A stretch of DNA of 64,000 nucleotides from Alligator mississippiensis (lineage: Eukaryota; Chordata; Crocodylia; Alligatoridae), in NCBI RefSeq assembly GCF_030867095.1, contig NC_081831.1, positions 18,576,001-18,640,000 on the forward strand, written 5' to 3'. The position numbers and the translations under genes were made by a program. Below are positions 44,346-56,956 of the stretch, piece by piece. The number at the start of each line of letters is the position of its first letter. The first letter of the stretch is position 1. Below the pieces are notes generated by a model that was not told where the DNA came from, ran no database searches, and saw only the letters and a program-made list of their open reading frames with translations.

Positions 44346-45820
44346 AATACTGTAACATTATAATAGTGTAATACAGGAATATACAAACGTATTGGATTTC
44401 AAACAAAGGCATTTGGGGGAATTTGTAGAATGTGGTGGACATACGATGCAAGAGGAAGAAAAAGAGAAATCCTTTCAAATGAGAAAAATAAATACATTTC
44501 AAAAGGCCATGGGACGGGCTCCAAGTTGGAGTAAATCACTTTGGCTCTGGTGATGTCAGAGGAACTGTTGCATCAACAATTTACACCAAGTGAGGATCTG
44601 CCCCAACCTAATTATGGTGCAACAGACAATACTTGCCCTCATAAAAACAGGAAAAATCAAGGTACAAAACCTACCAAATATATCTGTGTAAAATGCTGCT
44701 GGGAAGTCTGAGGCAGAAAAAAAGGTTTAATGCCAAAAAAGGAAGAATAGAGTAGGGAATCGAACAAGAATGTTCTCAACCAGTTAAGGCTTTCAGGGAT
44801 GAGACAAGGGCAGCAGAATGAGTTAATGTTCCCAGAGGCATTAAGGGCTTTTAGATATATATTAAGGGGAAGAGAAAAGCTAGAGAGAAAGTAGTTCCAT
44901 CAATAAATAAGGAGGAAGATTTAAATTAATGGCAACTCTAAAATGGCTGAGCTGCTGAACTGCTTTTTAAAAATCAGTCATTAACAAGAAAAATAAGGGA
45001 AAGAGGTACTATATGGACAATTAATTACAAATCTCCTCCCTGTAGCTCTGTAAGCTATGCTGCTTTGCCATCATTCCTTCTATGCGCAGGTATAGCTCAG
45101 ACTGGGCCCTCCAACTGGGACCACCATGTCCCCTACTCTGCTCTTGGCAGATGGCTTAGATAATCTCTCTTTAATAGAGAATGAACCACAGAGCTATTGA
45201 GCATTAGCATAGGGAGTTGTGGCAGCTGGGATGACAATCTACAAACCAGGGACCCAGATGGTTAGGTCAAGAAGTTCTATCAATTCCATTTTCTCCAAGC
45301 ACCACTGGCTGACACCTGTACTGAAGAAGAGAACGCATATGTCACATAATGCCCATCCTGGTGCCCACACAGCTAAATCACTGTCTGGGATAAGAATGGG
45401 ATATATAACACTGGCTGTTGGGCTTGGAATCAGTGGGAGTTTAGAACACAGATCAATGGCACAATATGCCCCTAAGAAAGGTTATAATTGAGGAGATTTA
45501 GACCTGCAGACTTTTCAGTGTGAAAGAAAGGTCTCTTTGAGGCCAATGCATAGATACATAATCAGTTCTTATGACGCAGCATTTAATGTTAATACCAACT
45601 GTATATACTGATCCCACAGGGATTCCCCCATCAGTTATTCTTGTCAGTGAAGAATCTGCTGGATGTGCTCTCTTATCATGAAAACAACTGGTACTGAAAA
45701 TCACTGGTGTCCAAAGTGCACTGCATTCATAGGAAATCAAGCAATGTGATTGCTTGAGCCTAGGACTATACTTCCTTCAGAAGAATGTGAAAATTCTCAG
45801 AAATTAAGAAGTTAAAGGAC
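44346..45820. other. unique DNA, mostly nothing recognised
   Basis: 44510-44600 carries an old reptile repeat phrase (GGAGTAAATC...CACCAAGTGAGGATCTG). No exon or RNA gene. Confidence 0.4.
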
Positions 45821-45821
45821 C

Positions 45822-46395
45822 TATACTAGGATGCAAGAGATCTACATTTTATTCCCACTATGCTTGACATGCTGGATGACTTCAGGCAAGTTCATCTCTC
45901 TGGCTGCTGATGGATGTGGAAAAATAACCAAAAACTGAAACCCCAAAACCGCACTTTACCAGAAGAAGCGTGTTAATTCGACCCAGCTCCCTAGTGTCTG
46001 TATAGATCGGGCACTTCAGTGGGTGTTTTTGGTGCTTTTATCTAATAGCTGATTCAATAAAAGTGCCAAAAAGTCCTGCTGAAGCATGCAATCTGTACAG
46101 ACATTGAGCAAGCTGGGTCAAACTAATGTGATGCCTCTTCTGGGTATGTGCTATGCTCAGTACAGGAGTATGCCAAGCTTAAAGTAAAGCTCTGTTTTTG
46201 GGGGTTCTTTTTTCATGTCTGTAAGCAGCCTCTGTGCCCCAATGTCCCACCTGTAAAATAAGGATAATGATTCTTTCTTTCTCCCACTGGATCTTGTCTG
46301 TGTAGACTCATATTCCCACATCCAAGCAGTTAAGTTACTGTATGTATGTACAGAACCTAGTACGATATGGTTCTGAACTTGGTTGGGCCAGACAG
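45822..46395 (+). mobile_element. MIR SINE, split by a foldback MITE
   Basis: Left part: GATGACTTCAGGCAAGTTCA, the MIR core. Right part: CCTGTAAAATAAGGATAATG and GTACAGAACCTAGTACGATA, the tail. The 185-bp element at 45959-46143 lies between. Confidence 0.6.
45959..46143. mobile_element. 185-bp foldback MITE
   Basis: Ends CCAGAAGAAGCGTGTTAA and (right, reverse complement) CCAGAAGAGGCATCACAT. Arms of about 85 bp match almost along their whole length (CGACCCAGCT, TGTCTGTA.AGAT, TTTTTGG.GCTTTTAT), with a loop CTAATAGCTG. Flanks TTA/GTA could be a 3-bp duplication of the PIF/Harbinger kind. No coding capacity. Confidence 0.75.
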
Positions 46396-46399
46396 ATGC

Positions 46400-46640
46400 T
46401 AGCTTAATGTCGAATATGACTAATGATAGTAGTAGTAGTAGTAAAAAAGACCCTTTGCCAAAAATTCTAGTGGAAGAATATGTTACTAAACGCATCTTAT
46501 TACAAGGATTTTTAGCTTGCTGCATTTGTCACAAATATGAATGGCATTTTAAAAACAGGAGCATGGAATAGAATAAAACTTTTTTTTTTTTTTTTTTTGC
46601 GCTTGGGGAAAATTGTGATTCAAGAAAGCATCCTTTGCAG
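46400..46640. repeat. short microsatellites (AGT)n and poly-T
   Basis: An (AGT) run lies at 46427-46443 and a 19-T run at 46580-46598, within otherwise unremarkable DNA. Confidence 0.8.
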
Positions 46641-49600
46641 TGAAACTCTGAAAAGAAATAAGTTCTAGGAGGATTTTTAAAGTTCAAAAATCTCTTTTAA
46701 TTCTGTAGTAACAGAGGTGTCCTAAAGGGATTAAGCTATATACTAGTCAAATCCAGGTCAGAGAATGTTGCTCTTAATGGTGCATCTCCTTCTAAACCTC
46801 TCCACATAAAATGAGCTTAAATTGTGCTCATTTCTGCAAGACTTAAAAATAAAAAACCTGATAAAATCAAAGCTTAATTATTTGTAATGCGTGAATTTGG
46901 AGTGCAGGGAGAATTGCCAAGATCTGCTGAAAAAAGAACATATGTCCCAAAAGACTCAGACTAGTATATATAAATAAGTTACTCTGGCCTGTTTTGAAAA
47001 CAAATAGCTGCTTGGTAAATGGATGTAAGACTGGTTAATAAATGATGCTGGACATATATTGCAAGAAACAAGCCTAGAAAAGCCAAAAGGGGCATTGGTG
47101 AATTGATGGATATCACTCTTGTTTGCCTCTACCTTAAACCCAGTCCTTCCTTTTGTGATAGCACCTCTGAGCACCTGAATGCCCCTATCCACAATCAAAG
47201 GCACCAGTGATGGCTAAAGACCCTATAGGAATTGTTGGGAGGCTACTGCCCTGGTGAATGGAGTTGATTTCATTCTTCTCACATATATTCTAGGGAATAG
47301 TGTCATATCTTCATATGGGTTCAGAACTTACTTGAACCAAGTCTTTCCTTTGAATGTCAGTGTATGGGTGCCAACACCAGCCCTCATCCTGGCAAAGTTC
47401 CTGGGGAAAGGTAGTTCATCTTCCATTATATGAGAAATATAGGCAGGAGGCAAGTACTATGAATAGCACCACATGCAAGGATAAGAATTTTAGTCGATTT
47501 TACTCTTGCTGTTTTTTCTAGCCTTCCTGGGAGGAGACTGCCTTGGTAAAGATTTAGTTCAGTAACATCCACCTCGGATGCGCCCCATTCCAGATCAGGG
47601 GGATACCACTCGTTAGCAGAAAGAAATCAAATCATACGTTCTCAGCCTCTCTACATGTTATAGGCCTGCCCCATATCATCTACTATCTGACAGGTATTTT
47701 GTAGCCTCCTTAGTGTTCCTGACTTACTCTCCAGAAACATAGACCAATGTTTATGTTGTATCATGCCAGTAACTGATGATGGCCATATTAGTGCTGGCTT
47801 GTTGGAAGATGTCTTTCTATGATTCACAGATAGAAAAGGCTTATTAGGAGGTCAGCATCTCAAAAACCTAATGCAAGATGGCACTACACTTACTAGTGTT
47901 TGGTGTCTGGCATAAGCAGATGCATCTCATATGAACTTCAATGGAAGCTGTATCTGCTTGCATCCACCCCTAATCAGTGCAGAAATGTGCAATCCTTTAT
48001 ACAGCCCTGTCTTTTTTATGTTTCAATTTCTACCACCTTCTCTTTTCTCCTTTCTGTCCCTTGTCACAGCATAAGAGCAGTGAGCAGGCTTTTAAACTAT
48101 CTTCAGTCACTTCACACAGTGCCACAAAGCCTTTCCCAACTCAAGTGACATGCTTTGTCCTGCATAGTGCAGCATTGTGGCTGGAGATCACTATTCTGAA
48201 AGTTCTCCTTGGTCCGTCAAACTGATGATCTTGGTTTCACATATGTGTCTTCACAAGGTTACATTTGGCTCCTCCTTTCTAAGTCCTAGTTACTGTTTCG
48301 TTCTGAGACTAACTCTCAACAAAGTAAAATTCCCAGCCTACCAGTTTGCTTCAGTGGCCCACAAAACTGCCATTCCTTGTGCAGCACAGAACTTGTAAAG
48401 CCTGAGGTGAAAACCTCCCCTTGAAAAACAAGTGCTAAATGTGCAGTATGTCTCATGAAGACACAAAATGCAGCTCTACCCCTCCAAAGAATCTCAAAAT
48501 TATAGGCTGATAAAACAGCCAGCAAAAAGAAACTTCACTTTCTATCAGTGAATCAAAGCATTCAGCAACATTCAGTGTCTTATGTTTCTTTCCACTACAT
48601 TGAGCCAAGCAAAGCCAATGCTAGAGAACTGCAAATGTTTTGAAATACTGTGTGGATTAGGGAAAGTCCAAGATCTGGGTAGACATGAATTATTGTGTGT
48701 AGATATAAATAAATATTGTTCTCAGCTCAGTTTCTGGCTCACGTCCAACACACCACAAATTCATCAAAAAATGAATGGGTTAGTGTGCTAACAAGTGCCT
48801 GACAGACTACGAAAAATGCCCTGGGGGTACACACGCTGTATTTTACTTGCTCAACTTGTTTGCAAAACTTAACCCTTTGAGTATGGAACTACCAAGAAGA
48901 GTCAGCTTTTTAAATATCTATTATTGGAGTCCAGGTAACATTAAAAGCCATTTATACTAAGGCTCCCCTGCAATGGCGGGGAAAAGGGGATTTAAAGTGG
49001 GCGTAACTCATACTTAAAGGAATTTAAGGTTCCTTTATATGGCCAGATGCATGTAAAGTGGCTTCAGAGTGAAAGAGATGCCAGTCCTGGGTCTGAAGAA
49101 TACTACTTTGTTATGTATTGATTCAAAAGGGATGGTTGTGTGATGTCTTCAAACAATATATCTGAGCTACTGGGAATATGAAAAGGATGTTCCTTTAGGT
49201 TTCCTCTTTCCTTCTTTCTTAGCAGGAACATTTAATGATAAATTATGAAAACTTTTGGGGGGTTTTGAGTGTTACTCATTCTTCATTACCAGGTCAGGCA
49301 CATGCTAGGCTAAGCTTGTCAGTTACTGAGACTAACGTGAACCTGACCACACGCACACACGCACGTGCACTCACACACACATATTTGGAGGTAAAAGTCT
49401 CAGAATTGACAAGTTTTGTTCCATAATTTGCAATAAACACCTTTGTCTGCATGTATCTAAGGGAAATAGTGTTATGTTACTTTTCTTTGATCAAGAAGAC
49501 GCACTCATGAAGAGAGGTTGTCTCACCACTCGCTCACTCATTCTCTATTTTAGTTTCATTAGCTCCAGTTGTCTGCCTAGTTTTGTTTCTCGAAGAACTT

Positions 49601-49665
49601 ATAAGCATGAGGTGAATTTTGGATCAACAGATCACTGTCACTTTTCTAATCTTTCACAGAAGCGA
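46641..49665. other. unique DNA, nothing recognised
   Basis: 3 kb with no exon or RNA gene. A CA-rich stretch (ACGCACACACGCACGTGCAC) lies near 49355. Open frames are under 85 codons without motif. Confidence 0.45.
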
Positions 49666-49667
49666 GG

Positions 49668-50182
49668 CAGCAATTGGAGTACTGCATCCAGTTCTGGGCA
49701 CCGCACTTCAGGAGGGATGTGGACAGCATCGAGAGGGTCCATAGGAGGGCCGCTCGCATGGTCAGGGGGCAGCAGGGCAGGCCCTACAAGGAGAGGCTAC
49801 GGGACCTGAACCTGTTCAGCCTCCACAAGAGAAGGCTGAAAGGGGATCTGGTGGCCATCTACAAACTGGCCAAGGGAGACCAGCAGGCAATGGGAGAGTC
49901 CCTGTTCCCCCGAGCACTACCAGGAGTAACAAGGAACAACGGCCATAAGCTGACTGAGAGTAGATTCAGGCTAGCTATCAGGAGGCACTGCTTCACAGTC
50001 AGGGAGGCTAGGATCTGGAACCAACTTCCAAGGGAAGTGGTGCTCGCTTCTACTGTGGGGGTCTTCAAAACACCTAGCTGGGGTCATTTGACCCCAGTAC
50101 TCTTTCCTGCCATGGCAGGGGGGGGTTGGACTTGATGATCTGCTCAGGTCCCTTCCGACCCTGCCAACTATGAAACTATGAA
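49668..50182 (+). mobile_element. CR1 LINE 3' end, forward (copy 7)
   Basis: Forward CR1 with the ORF2 C-terminal region: [33 protein letters not shown] and ARIWNQLPREVV (49674-50135). The tail ends CCAACTATGAAACTATGAAG. It is 5'-truncated at about 49668. Good preservation suggests moderate age. Confidence 0.92.
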
Positions 50183-51034
50183 GATAAGAACCCTTATCAA
50201 ACTGCTGATTAAAAAGACTATTATGGTACATAGTACACAGTATAATTCATAACCATTAGGTACTGGTTGGGGATTGTTGGACTAAATCTTGGTCCTGTTG
50301 AAGCCAATAGCATAATTACTACTGAATTCAATGCTACCAAGTTTTGGCTTTTGGGACTGTTTGCTCCTGCAGCTATTGTTACAAGATAACTTTACAAGGA
50401 TATGCTTTTAAGGATCCTCTGTATGATATGATTAGTAACAGTGCCTTTTCTGGAAGCTTGTAAATTTGAAAAAAAAACCTTTTCTATAAAACAAAAATTG
50501 CACCTTAACTCTCAGGTACTTTATTTCCTGGAAGTATTTCATTTCAGGGGGGACATTAGAGTGTCAATGTCTCCTGAGCTATTTTCCCACTGAAGCCTAA
50601 AACACATGAATAGTGAAGGTCCCTGGGATGTCCAAGAAGCTTCTTAAAAGAGCATCAGAATTCAAATGGTCGATGTCTTTCTGCATGGTATATACAAGGG
50701 AAATAATTTGCATTTCAAAACAAGCTGTTGATACATGTGTAGGGGGTGCCCTTTCATTTGAATGGTCAAACTGATCCCATGGAGGTTGTACTTGTTTGCA
50801 TGACTTACAGGGTACCCAATATTCTCTTTAAAGGATTTTAAAGAGAATATCTTTAAAAGAGATTTTAAAGCACTTTAAAGGATTTGCCAGTGGTTTGCTA
50901 AAACAGTGGTTTCTTGGAGAGTGCAGGCAATGGTGTTGACTTGGAGGGAATGAGTAAGGGCACTTCCCAACGGATCTGAACGTGAATGGAAGTGAATTGT
51001 AGGGATGGGTGCGTCCATCATAGCTTGGATTATA
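50183..51034. other. unique DNA with a small hairpin
   Basis: ATTCTCTTTAAA (50821-50832) and TTTAAAGAGAAT (50837-50848) are exact reverse complements around GGAT. No exon or RNA gene. Confidence 0.5.
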
Positions 51035-51134
51035 CAGGTACTCCTCACTTAATGTCGTCCCAGTTAATGTTGTTTTGTTATTACGTCGCTGATCTATTAC
51101 AGATCATACTCGTTTAAAGTATCGCAATGTTCAG

Positions 51135-52632
51135 TAGGGCTGTGCGAGGCTTCGGACAGAGCTTCGGATCCAGAGAAGCTTCAGATGCTTCAGGGTCCGA
51201 AGCAGCACATCCGGGTCAAAGCGCTGGCCTTGTTCGGCTTCCCGGAGCGGTTCAGAGCTTCCAAAGAGCTTTGGAGCCGCCTCGGAGACCCGGCCATAAG
51301 GTATAATGGGGAAACAATAAAATATCTATAACTTTTTGTTGTTTTTTGATCAATTTGGATGAAATTATCAGGGGTGGTAGACTCTGCAGAGAGGATGAAG
51401 CCTGCTAAGTTTCAGGAAGATCGATGCAGGGGTTTGGGGGCAACTGTACCCCAAATTCTTGAAAGCAAAACTCCTGTCACATCTATGTGTTACAACATAG
51501 GGGGATCAAAACTGCAGGGATGTTAGCTCTTACTGAGGCCACAAAGCCTGCCAAGTTTCAAGAAGATTGGTGCAGGGGTTTGGGGGGAACTATACCTCAA
51601 GCTGAGGACAAGCACAACTGGTGCCATGGGTGCTGTGGGACTGGCTGTGTCTGTCTCGGGGCGGGAGGGCAGACACTGCTGCAGGCCTGGCTGCTGAGCT
51701 GCTGTGTTCCCAGTTACCAGTCAATCATGATTCACTCAGGGACCAGGGACCCAGGGACCAGCTCAATACACAAGACCTAGCTACTACATAATGACTTAAC
51801 AAGCATCAAGTAGCACCACAAACCCAGGCTAAGGAGCGGAAAGAATCAATACAGACAATCAACTGCCCCACACAGTCTTGGCACCAGTTTTGCCTGTCAG
51901 CAGCTAGGGGTGCAGGGTCCCAGAACCCTCTGCACCGATCTCCTCCACACCTGGCAGGCATCACAGCAGAGGCCACCATCCCTGCAGCTGTCACCCTGCT
52001 GTGCCTTAACACGTGCAGTGTCACCCATGGCACCAGTTTTACTTGTCTGCAGCTTGAGGGGCAGTTCCCCCCAAACCCCTGCACTGATCTCCTTGAAACT
52101 TGGCAGGTTTTGTGGCCCTGCAGTTTTGACCCTCCTGTGTTGTAACACATAGATGTGACAGGAGCTTTGCTTTCAAGCATTTGGGGTGCAGTTCCCCCAA
52201 ACCTCTTCACTGATCTCCTTGAAACTCGGCAGGCTTTGTGACCTCAGAAAGAGCTACGACCCCTGCAGTTTTCACCCCCCCTGTGGTGTGACACACAGCC
52301 GTGACATGAGTTTGGCTTTCAAGAATTTGGGGTAAGTTCCCCCCAAGCCCCTCCACCAATATTCTTGAAACGTGGCAGGTGTCATGCTCTCAGCAGAGGC
52401 TACCATCCCTGCAAGTTTCTTCCAAATCGGACGAGAAACAGGAAAGTTATAGATATTTCATTGATTCCCCATTATACCTTATGGCCAGATCTCCGAGGCG
52501 GCTCTGAAGCTTCGGAGCCACTTTGGCTGGATAGAGGTGGAAACCCGGCCTGGAGCTCTGGATCAGATTGCGGCCATCCGAAGTGGCCAGATCCAAAGCC
52601 GGATTGGATCGCTGCCAACTCGCACAGGCCTA
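51135..52632. mobile_element. hAT-type inverted-unit element, copy 2
   Basis: 1,498 bp, starting TAGGGCTGTGCGAGGC and ending ACTCGCACAGGCCTA. It has an exact 8-bp duplication ATGTTCAG (51127-51134 and 52633-52640). It is the same family and orientation as 31285-32729, with forward-type units at 51420 and 51566 and reverse-type units at about 51938, 52086, 52212 and 52358. The centre CCAATCAATCATGATTCACT-like stretch is shared. No transposase frame. Confidence 0.9.
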
Positions 52633-52667
52633 ATGTTCAGTTGTTGCTTGGCCACCACCTGCTAGTA

Positions 52668-52857
52668 CAAGGGCGGGCAATTTTTTTTGGGCAGAGGGTC
52701 GCTTACTGAGTTTTGGCAAGCCATCAAGCCGCATGATAGGCAGCCAGGGGCAGATAATTTTCTAAATTTTTCTAAATTATTTTAGGGACCCCACAGGACA
52801 GATAGAATGGCCTGGTGGACCGCATCCGGCCCTCAGGCCACATTTTGCCCACCCCTG
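52668..52857. mobile_element. hAT MITE, 190 bp
   Basis: Left CAAGGGCGGGCAATTTTTTT and right (reverse complement) CAGGGGTGGGCAAAATGTGG, flanked by TGCTAGTA (52660-52667) and TGCTAGGA (52858-52865), seven of eight matching. No coding capacity. Confidence 0.85.
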
Positions 52858-53040
52858 TGCTAGGAGGTAACTACTGTGACATAATTGGAGTTGTTTAACA
52901 TAGTTTTCCTTAGTCACATTTTTCAAGAACATAACTACGACGTTAAGCGAGAAGTAGCTGTAAGTCAGAGCATCAGAGTGAAAAATCATACTTGCCCAGA
53001 ACTTAAACTCAAGTGCACAGGTCCTACATGCCTATTTAAC

Positions 53041-53142
53041 TTTACTCCCCAGAGCTTCTGCCCCTGGGTGCCTGTCATGCAGCTTTTGATGGCTTGCCAA
53101 AATTCAGTAAGTGGCCCTCCGCCCAAAATAATTGCCTGCCTG
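53041..53142 (-). mobile_element. hAT MITE fragment, opposite orientation
   Basis: Its reverse complement starts CACAGGCAGGCAATTATTTT and continues TACTGAATTTTGGCAAGCC. It matches the left half of the element at 52668-52857. Only about 100 bp is present, lying outside the pogo-like MITE. Confidence 0.75.
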
Positions 53143-53492
53143 TGAATTAAGGTATGGCCTCTGGGTTCCTACCTGGCAGTTGCCTTACTGATTTCTCTGG
53201 CTGCCAGGGCCTTGGGCACCCTCCACATCAGCATTTGCTTCCTGCTCCGGCCACAAGGAGTGGGCTGGTGCAGCCCATGGTGCCAGAGGACCCTGTGGTA
53301 TGGTGCAGTGGTGCAGGGGTATGGCCAACATGCATAGTGCAGGATGGGGTGTGGCCCAGGGGCCCATGGCTCACACTTGCATGGACCCTGCAAGTGTGGT
53401 TCACACAGCATGCAGGCCCTGGCTACGTAGACATTGGACAGCCCTGCATTAATGGATTTTCAGGGACTTGAACTGGAAGGAATAGAATTACA
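53143..53492. other. C/G-rich stretch, probable transposon interior
   Basis: Overlapping frames on both strands (105 and 80 codons) come from biased composition. ATTGGACAGCCCTG near 53430 reads as the inverted-end style of hAT (CAGGGCTGTCCAA). A partner end was not found. Confidence 0.35.
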
Positions 53493-53895
53493 CTTGGGCT
53501 GTGGATACACTTTACGTTTATAGCAAGTTCACAGCATCTGCTGTATCACAAAAATGTTCCCCTTTCAAAGAGAAACTTCTTTGTAGCACCACATGTAACA
53601 TGGATGGTTACATGTAGAGCTATAGGGAGTCTCTTACGCCCTCAGCATCCCACACTCCTCTGTTCTCCCTCATTCCCTTCCTAAGGTGGGAAAGAGAGCA
53701 AGCAGCTGGCTCCATAACAGCTTGCAGTCACAGAGCCCTTCTGAGACTCTGCTGCTACCACTGCATCTGTGGCAGTGGCAGAAGGCTGCTCTGATGGAGT
53801 GGGGACAACAGCCCTATCAACTGATAGATCACCATGTGTAGTAGTGGCAGCAGAGTAGTGCCTCCGTACTACAACTGAATGTCTATCCATACCTT
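53493..53895. mobile_element. possible MITE with palindrome
   Basis: Left GGGCTGTGGATACACTTTAC and right (reverse complement) AAGGTATGGATAGACATT resemble each other. ACATGTAAC...GTTACATGT near 53590 is a local dyad. Weak. Confidence 0.3.
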
Positions 53896-56800
53896 AGATG
53901 CCCAATAGGTAGAATAGAATCTGATCCATGCTCTTTTCCACCCCACTTCAACCATTGCAGCCAAATTCATCCAGGGTGTTGCAACTTGCTATTGGTATGG
54001 TACAATAGAATTATACCTGCCATGAACAAGGAGCATTTCTGAGGTACAACACCAGCTAGGGCTATTAAGTAAGCGTAAACTATTCAGTACTTCTTAGCAC
54101 AAGTTAGCCCCTAAAATTTATCTGAGGGAGTTGAGATAGGGTCTTGCTGGATTACCTCCTGGAAGTTTTGATGTCTCTCTCTTACATGACTTAATTCCTA
54201 GAAGCTAAATCACTGCATGCAAAAAATTAGAAAAATGTAAAACATTCCACCTCATTGTGGCAGGGAATACTGCTGTGTTACTGGTTTCTCACTTATTGCC
54301 TAAAAGGGATATTATTAGAGAGGGGCTTGGACTTAGAACCCTGGAAGAAATTTCCAGTCTATTAAACAGAAAGGGCCAAGTTTAAAGGTGATATAAATGG
54401 AAGGTAATTTAGTGAAAGAAAATGAAACTTAGCTGGTGAGGGGGCAGAGCACAGCAAGGAAAGCAGCTAGCCAGAAACTGTGAGAGAGTGCAAGATAAAA
54501 CAGATTATGAATGGTCAAGACCTCAATTATCCTTCTCATCCGAAAGATAATGCCTTCTGCAGCACAGTGCCCCAAACACTGTGTCTGGGCACTGGTTCAG
54601 CACTCAGAAGGAAGAGTGCCAACTACTGTATTACCAGCACCATTTCTTGCAGCACTCTGGGTTTTCCATAGGGATCATATAGTGTACTAATGAGACCCAA
54701 TCTTGCTTAGCTCATGAGATGTGAGACGATCACAGCCCCAGGTAGTACGTACAGCTAGCTTGGCTGCATACCATATATTGCAGCTCAAGGTAGGAAGGGT
54801 GTTGGTAAAGCTGTGTGGATGAAGCTTGAGTGAAACCTGTCTGCACAGTGCCCAGCTCTAGCTAATGCTGTTGGCCCTTGCTCACAAATATGTGTAGATA
54901 TAAGTGTATGTAGATACCTCACCCCTCCCCTGCAAGAAATAAATTTTGTGGCACATTGTTATAATTGTATTTTATAAAGTTTGTTTGAGATGCTGCTGAA
55001 AAGCATGTATACTCAGGCACTCAGAGCTGATTGAGGCAGCTAAATGTTCACTACCAGAAAGTCTACTTCAAAAACTCAACAGGTCTCATTTTAAAACAAA
55101 GTCACTACAGCAAAGAACACTGGCATTAAAGCTTTCCCTAATCTGACCTTGGGTGTTCTCAGAACTATAAAAAAGAATAATTTATGAAATCCCTAGATCG
55201 GTTATATAATAGCATCACTATGCATAATTACAAGGCTCAGGGGTGCTGTTACCTTTGCAAGTCACTCATTTGCACTTACACTGTTTGGTGCTGCTGCTAT
55301 GAGAGCATACGGCATTTTTGCTGAATCCAACAAATTCTGTTGCAGAACAACTGTCCAAACAAACTAGTATTAAGCAGGTTGTGATGCTTCTTGTACAAAG
55401 CCTTGAAATAATAAAAGGTGGGGAAGGAAATGTAACAAAAGAGCAGTATGTGAAAACTGTTGGAAAGCTATAACATTCATGGGATAAATAATTTGTGGCA
55501 CTGTGCAAGCTGGGCTGGTGATGTAGCCATTTGTGCTGAAAATTCCTCAGACTTGCCTTTGAAGACAGTCTTGCATACAAACTGAAATTAGTATTATACA
55601 GCTTCCAGGGAAGTCCCTCCTGGAATACAGCTTCAGGTGTGGCTTGTGGAGTGATCTGTTCCCACCTCAACTATCTAGGAATTAAAAAAGTGTTGGAGCT
55701 TCACATGGAAGACACTGACCCAGCTTTCACTCAAGTCTGGGTGAGTTTTCCACTGATTTCCCTCAGAGGTGGTTTATAGCTCCATTTCAAGACGAGATGC
55801 ATGTAAACATAAAGATCTACCTCTAGTTCTATGAAGTGCATCTGAATTCTTTGAAACTCCTAAGTTTGTAAACATTGATCTTTCTTGCAGGTAGGACTAA
55901 ATGATTGTCTGTGCTGTTTCCTTGGTTTTACTTTGCAGAATAGATTTGTACCGCTGTACAAATGGCTTATGTTCAGCCAGAACACAGACTTATGACAACC
56001 GTGCCCTTTCACTGCTGGATAAAAAGGAAAAAACAGACCACCCAGAGTCCTGTGGTCATAAGGCAGCAATCCACAAACATTTCTATGGTGTGGACCATTT
56101 CTCAAGATTGAGATCATCTTGTGGGCACCTCCACTACCAGCTTTTTCAGCCTGCAACACCCATATACATACTGGAACGTTGGTGAGACAATAAACATCAC
56201 TAAAGGCTGAATCCAAGGGGCAAAAGTGACGTTGGAGTCAGTACTGAGATATGACTTTGATGGGGCGTCATATGCTGTAACAGAGGGAAAGAGAAAGAGA
56301 GAGAAAATCCATTTGTTGTTATCTCACTTTCTTTGAGGGGTTAGGCTAGAAAAATCTCCTGGCAAGATGACTGATGAGACTTTAAAGAAACAGCAGCTCA
56401 TCTGATAAAGCAAGCAACAGGTCTTGAGTGTAAGAAAAAGGAAGGAAAAGATTCATGAATGGAACCATGAACAAAAGAGCTTGTGGTACATGGCTTAAGC
56501 AAGCGCCAATAAAGAAGATCCCTCTGAAGGGTTAACCAGGCACAGCTAGTACAAATAAATAATCCACAATCAAGGAATAAGACTGAGGCATCCAGGTGAC
56601 AACCTGACATCTTGAGGAAGGGATGGCACAATTACTGCAGGACCTAGTAACACATTTGTTTATCTGTGGATAGTCGGAACTGAAGGGAAAGCTTAATTTT
56701 GAGTTCCTTGAGGTTGGCATGCTGCAGAATGGGACTTCACCATAGCAGATTATGCCTAGGAGATGGATGGAGTGAGTACCAACATTCGAGTCACAGCTCT

Positions 56801-56956
56801 GCCATGTACTTGCTACTGTAGAGGGAGAGAGCAACTCCATTGGCCCCTTGGGGGAGGGGGTGGGAAATGCTATCAAGGCAGAGAAATTAGTCTTGTCACT
56901 GTGGGAGCTCTAAATTGGTGATAGTCAATTCTCAAATGTTACATGATATACATGCT
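53896..56956. other. unique DNA, nothing recognised
   Basis: 3 kb with no recognised repeat or exon. The 134-codon minus frame at 55266-55670 and the 118-codon frame at 55860-56216 have no domain and no codon evidence. They could not be assigned. Confidence 0.4.

Larger units (their letters stand above)
51035..52960. mobile_element. pogo/Tigger-like MITE, entered by two hATs
   Basis: Left end CAGGTACTCCTCACTTAATG and right end (reverse complement) CAGCTACTTCTCGCTTAACG are flanked by TA (51033-51034 and 52961-52962). Removing the two hAT insertions with one copy of each duplication leaves about 222 bp with complete inverted ends. Length and TA fit a Tc1/mariner-pogo MITE without transposase. 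Confidence 0.85.

Noticed and set aside
55266..55670. 134-codon minus-strand frame
   Set aside because: No domain, no neighbouring exon signals, no codon pattern. Likely chance in moderately AT-rich DNA.
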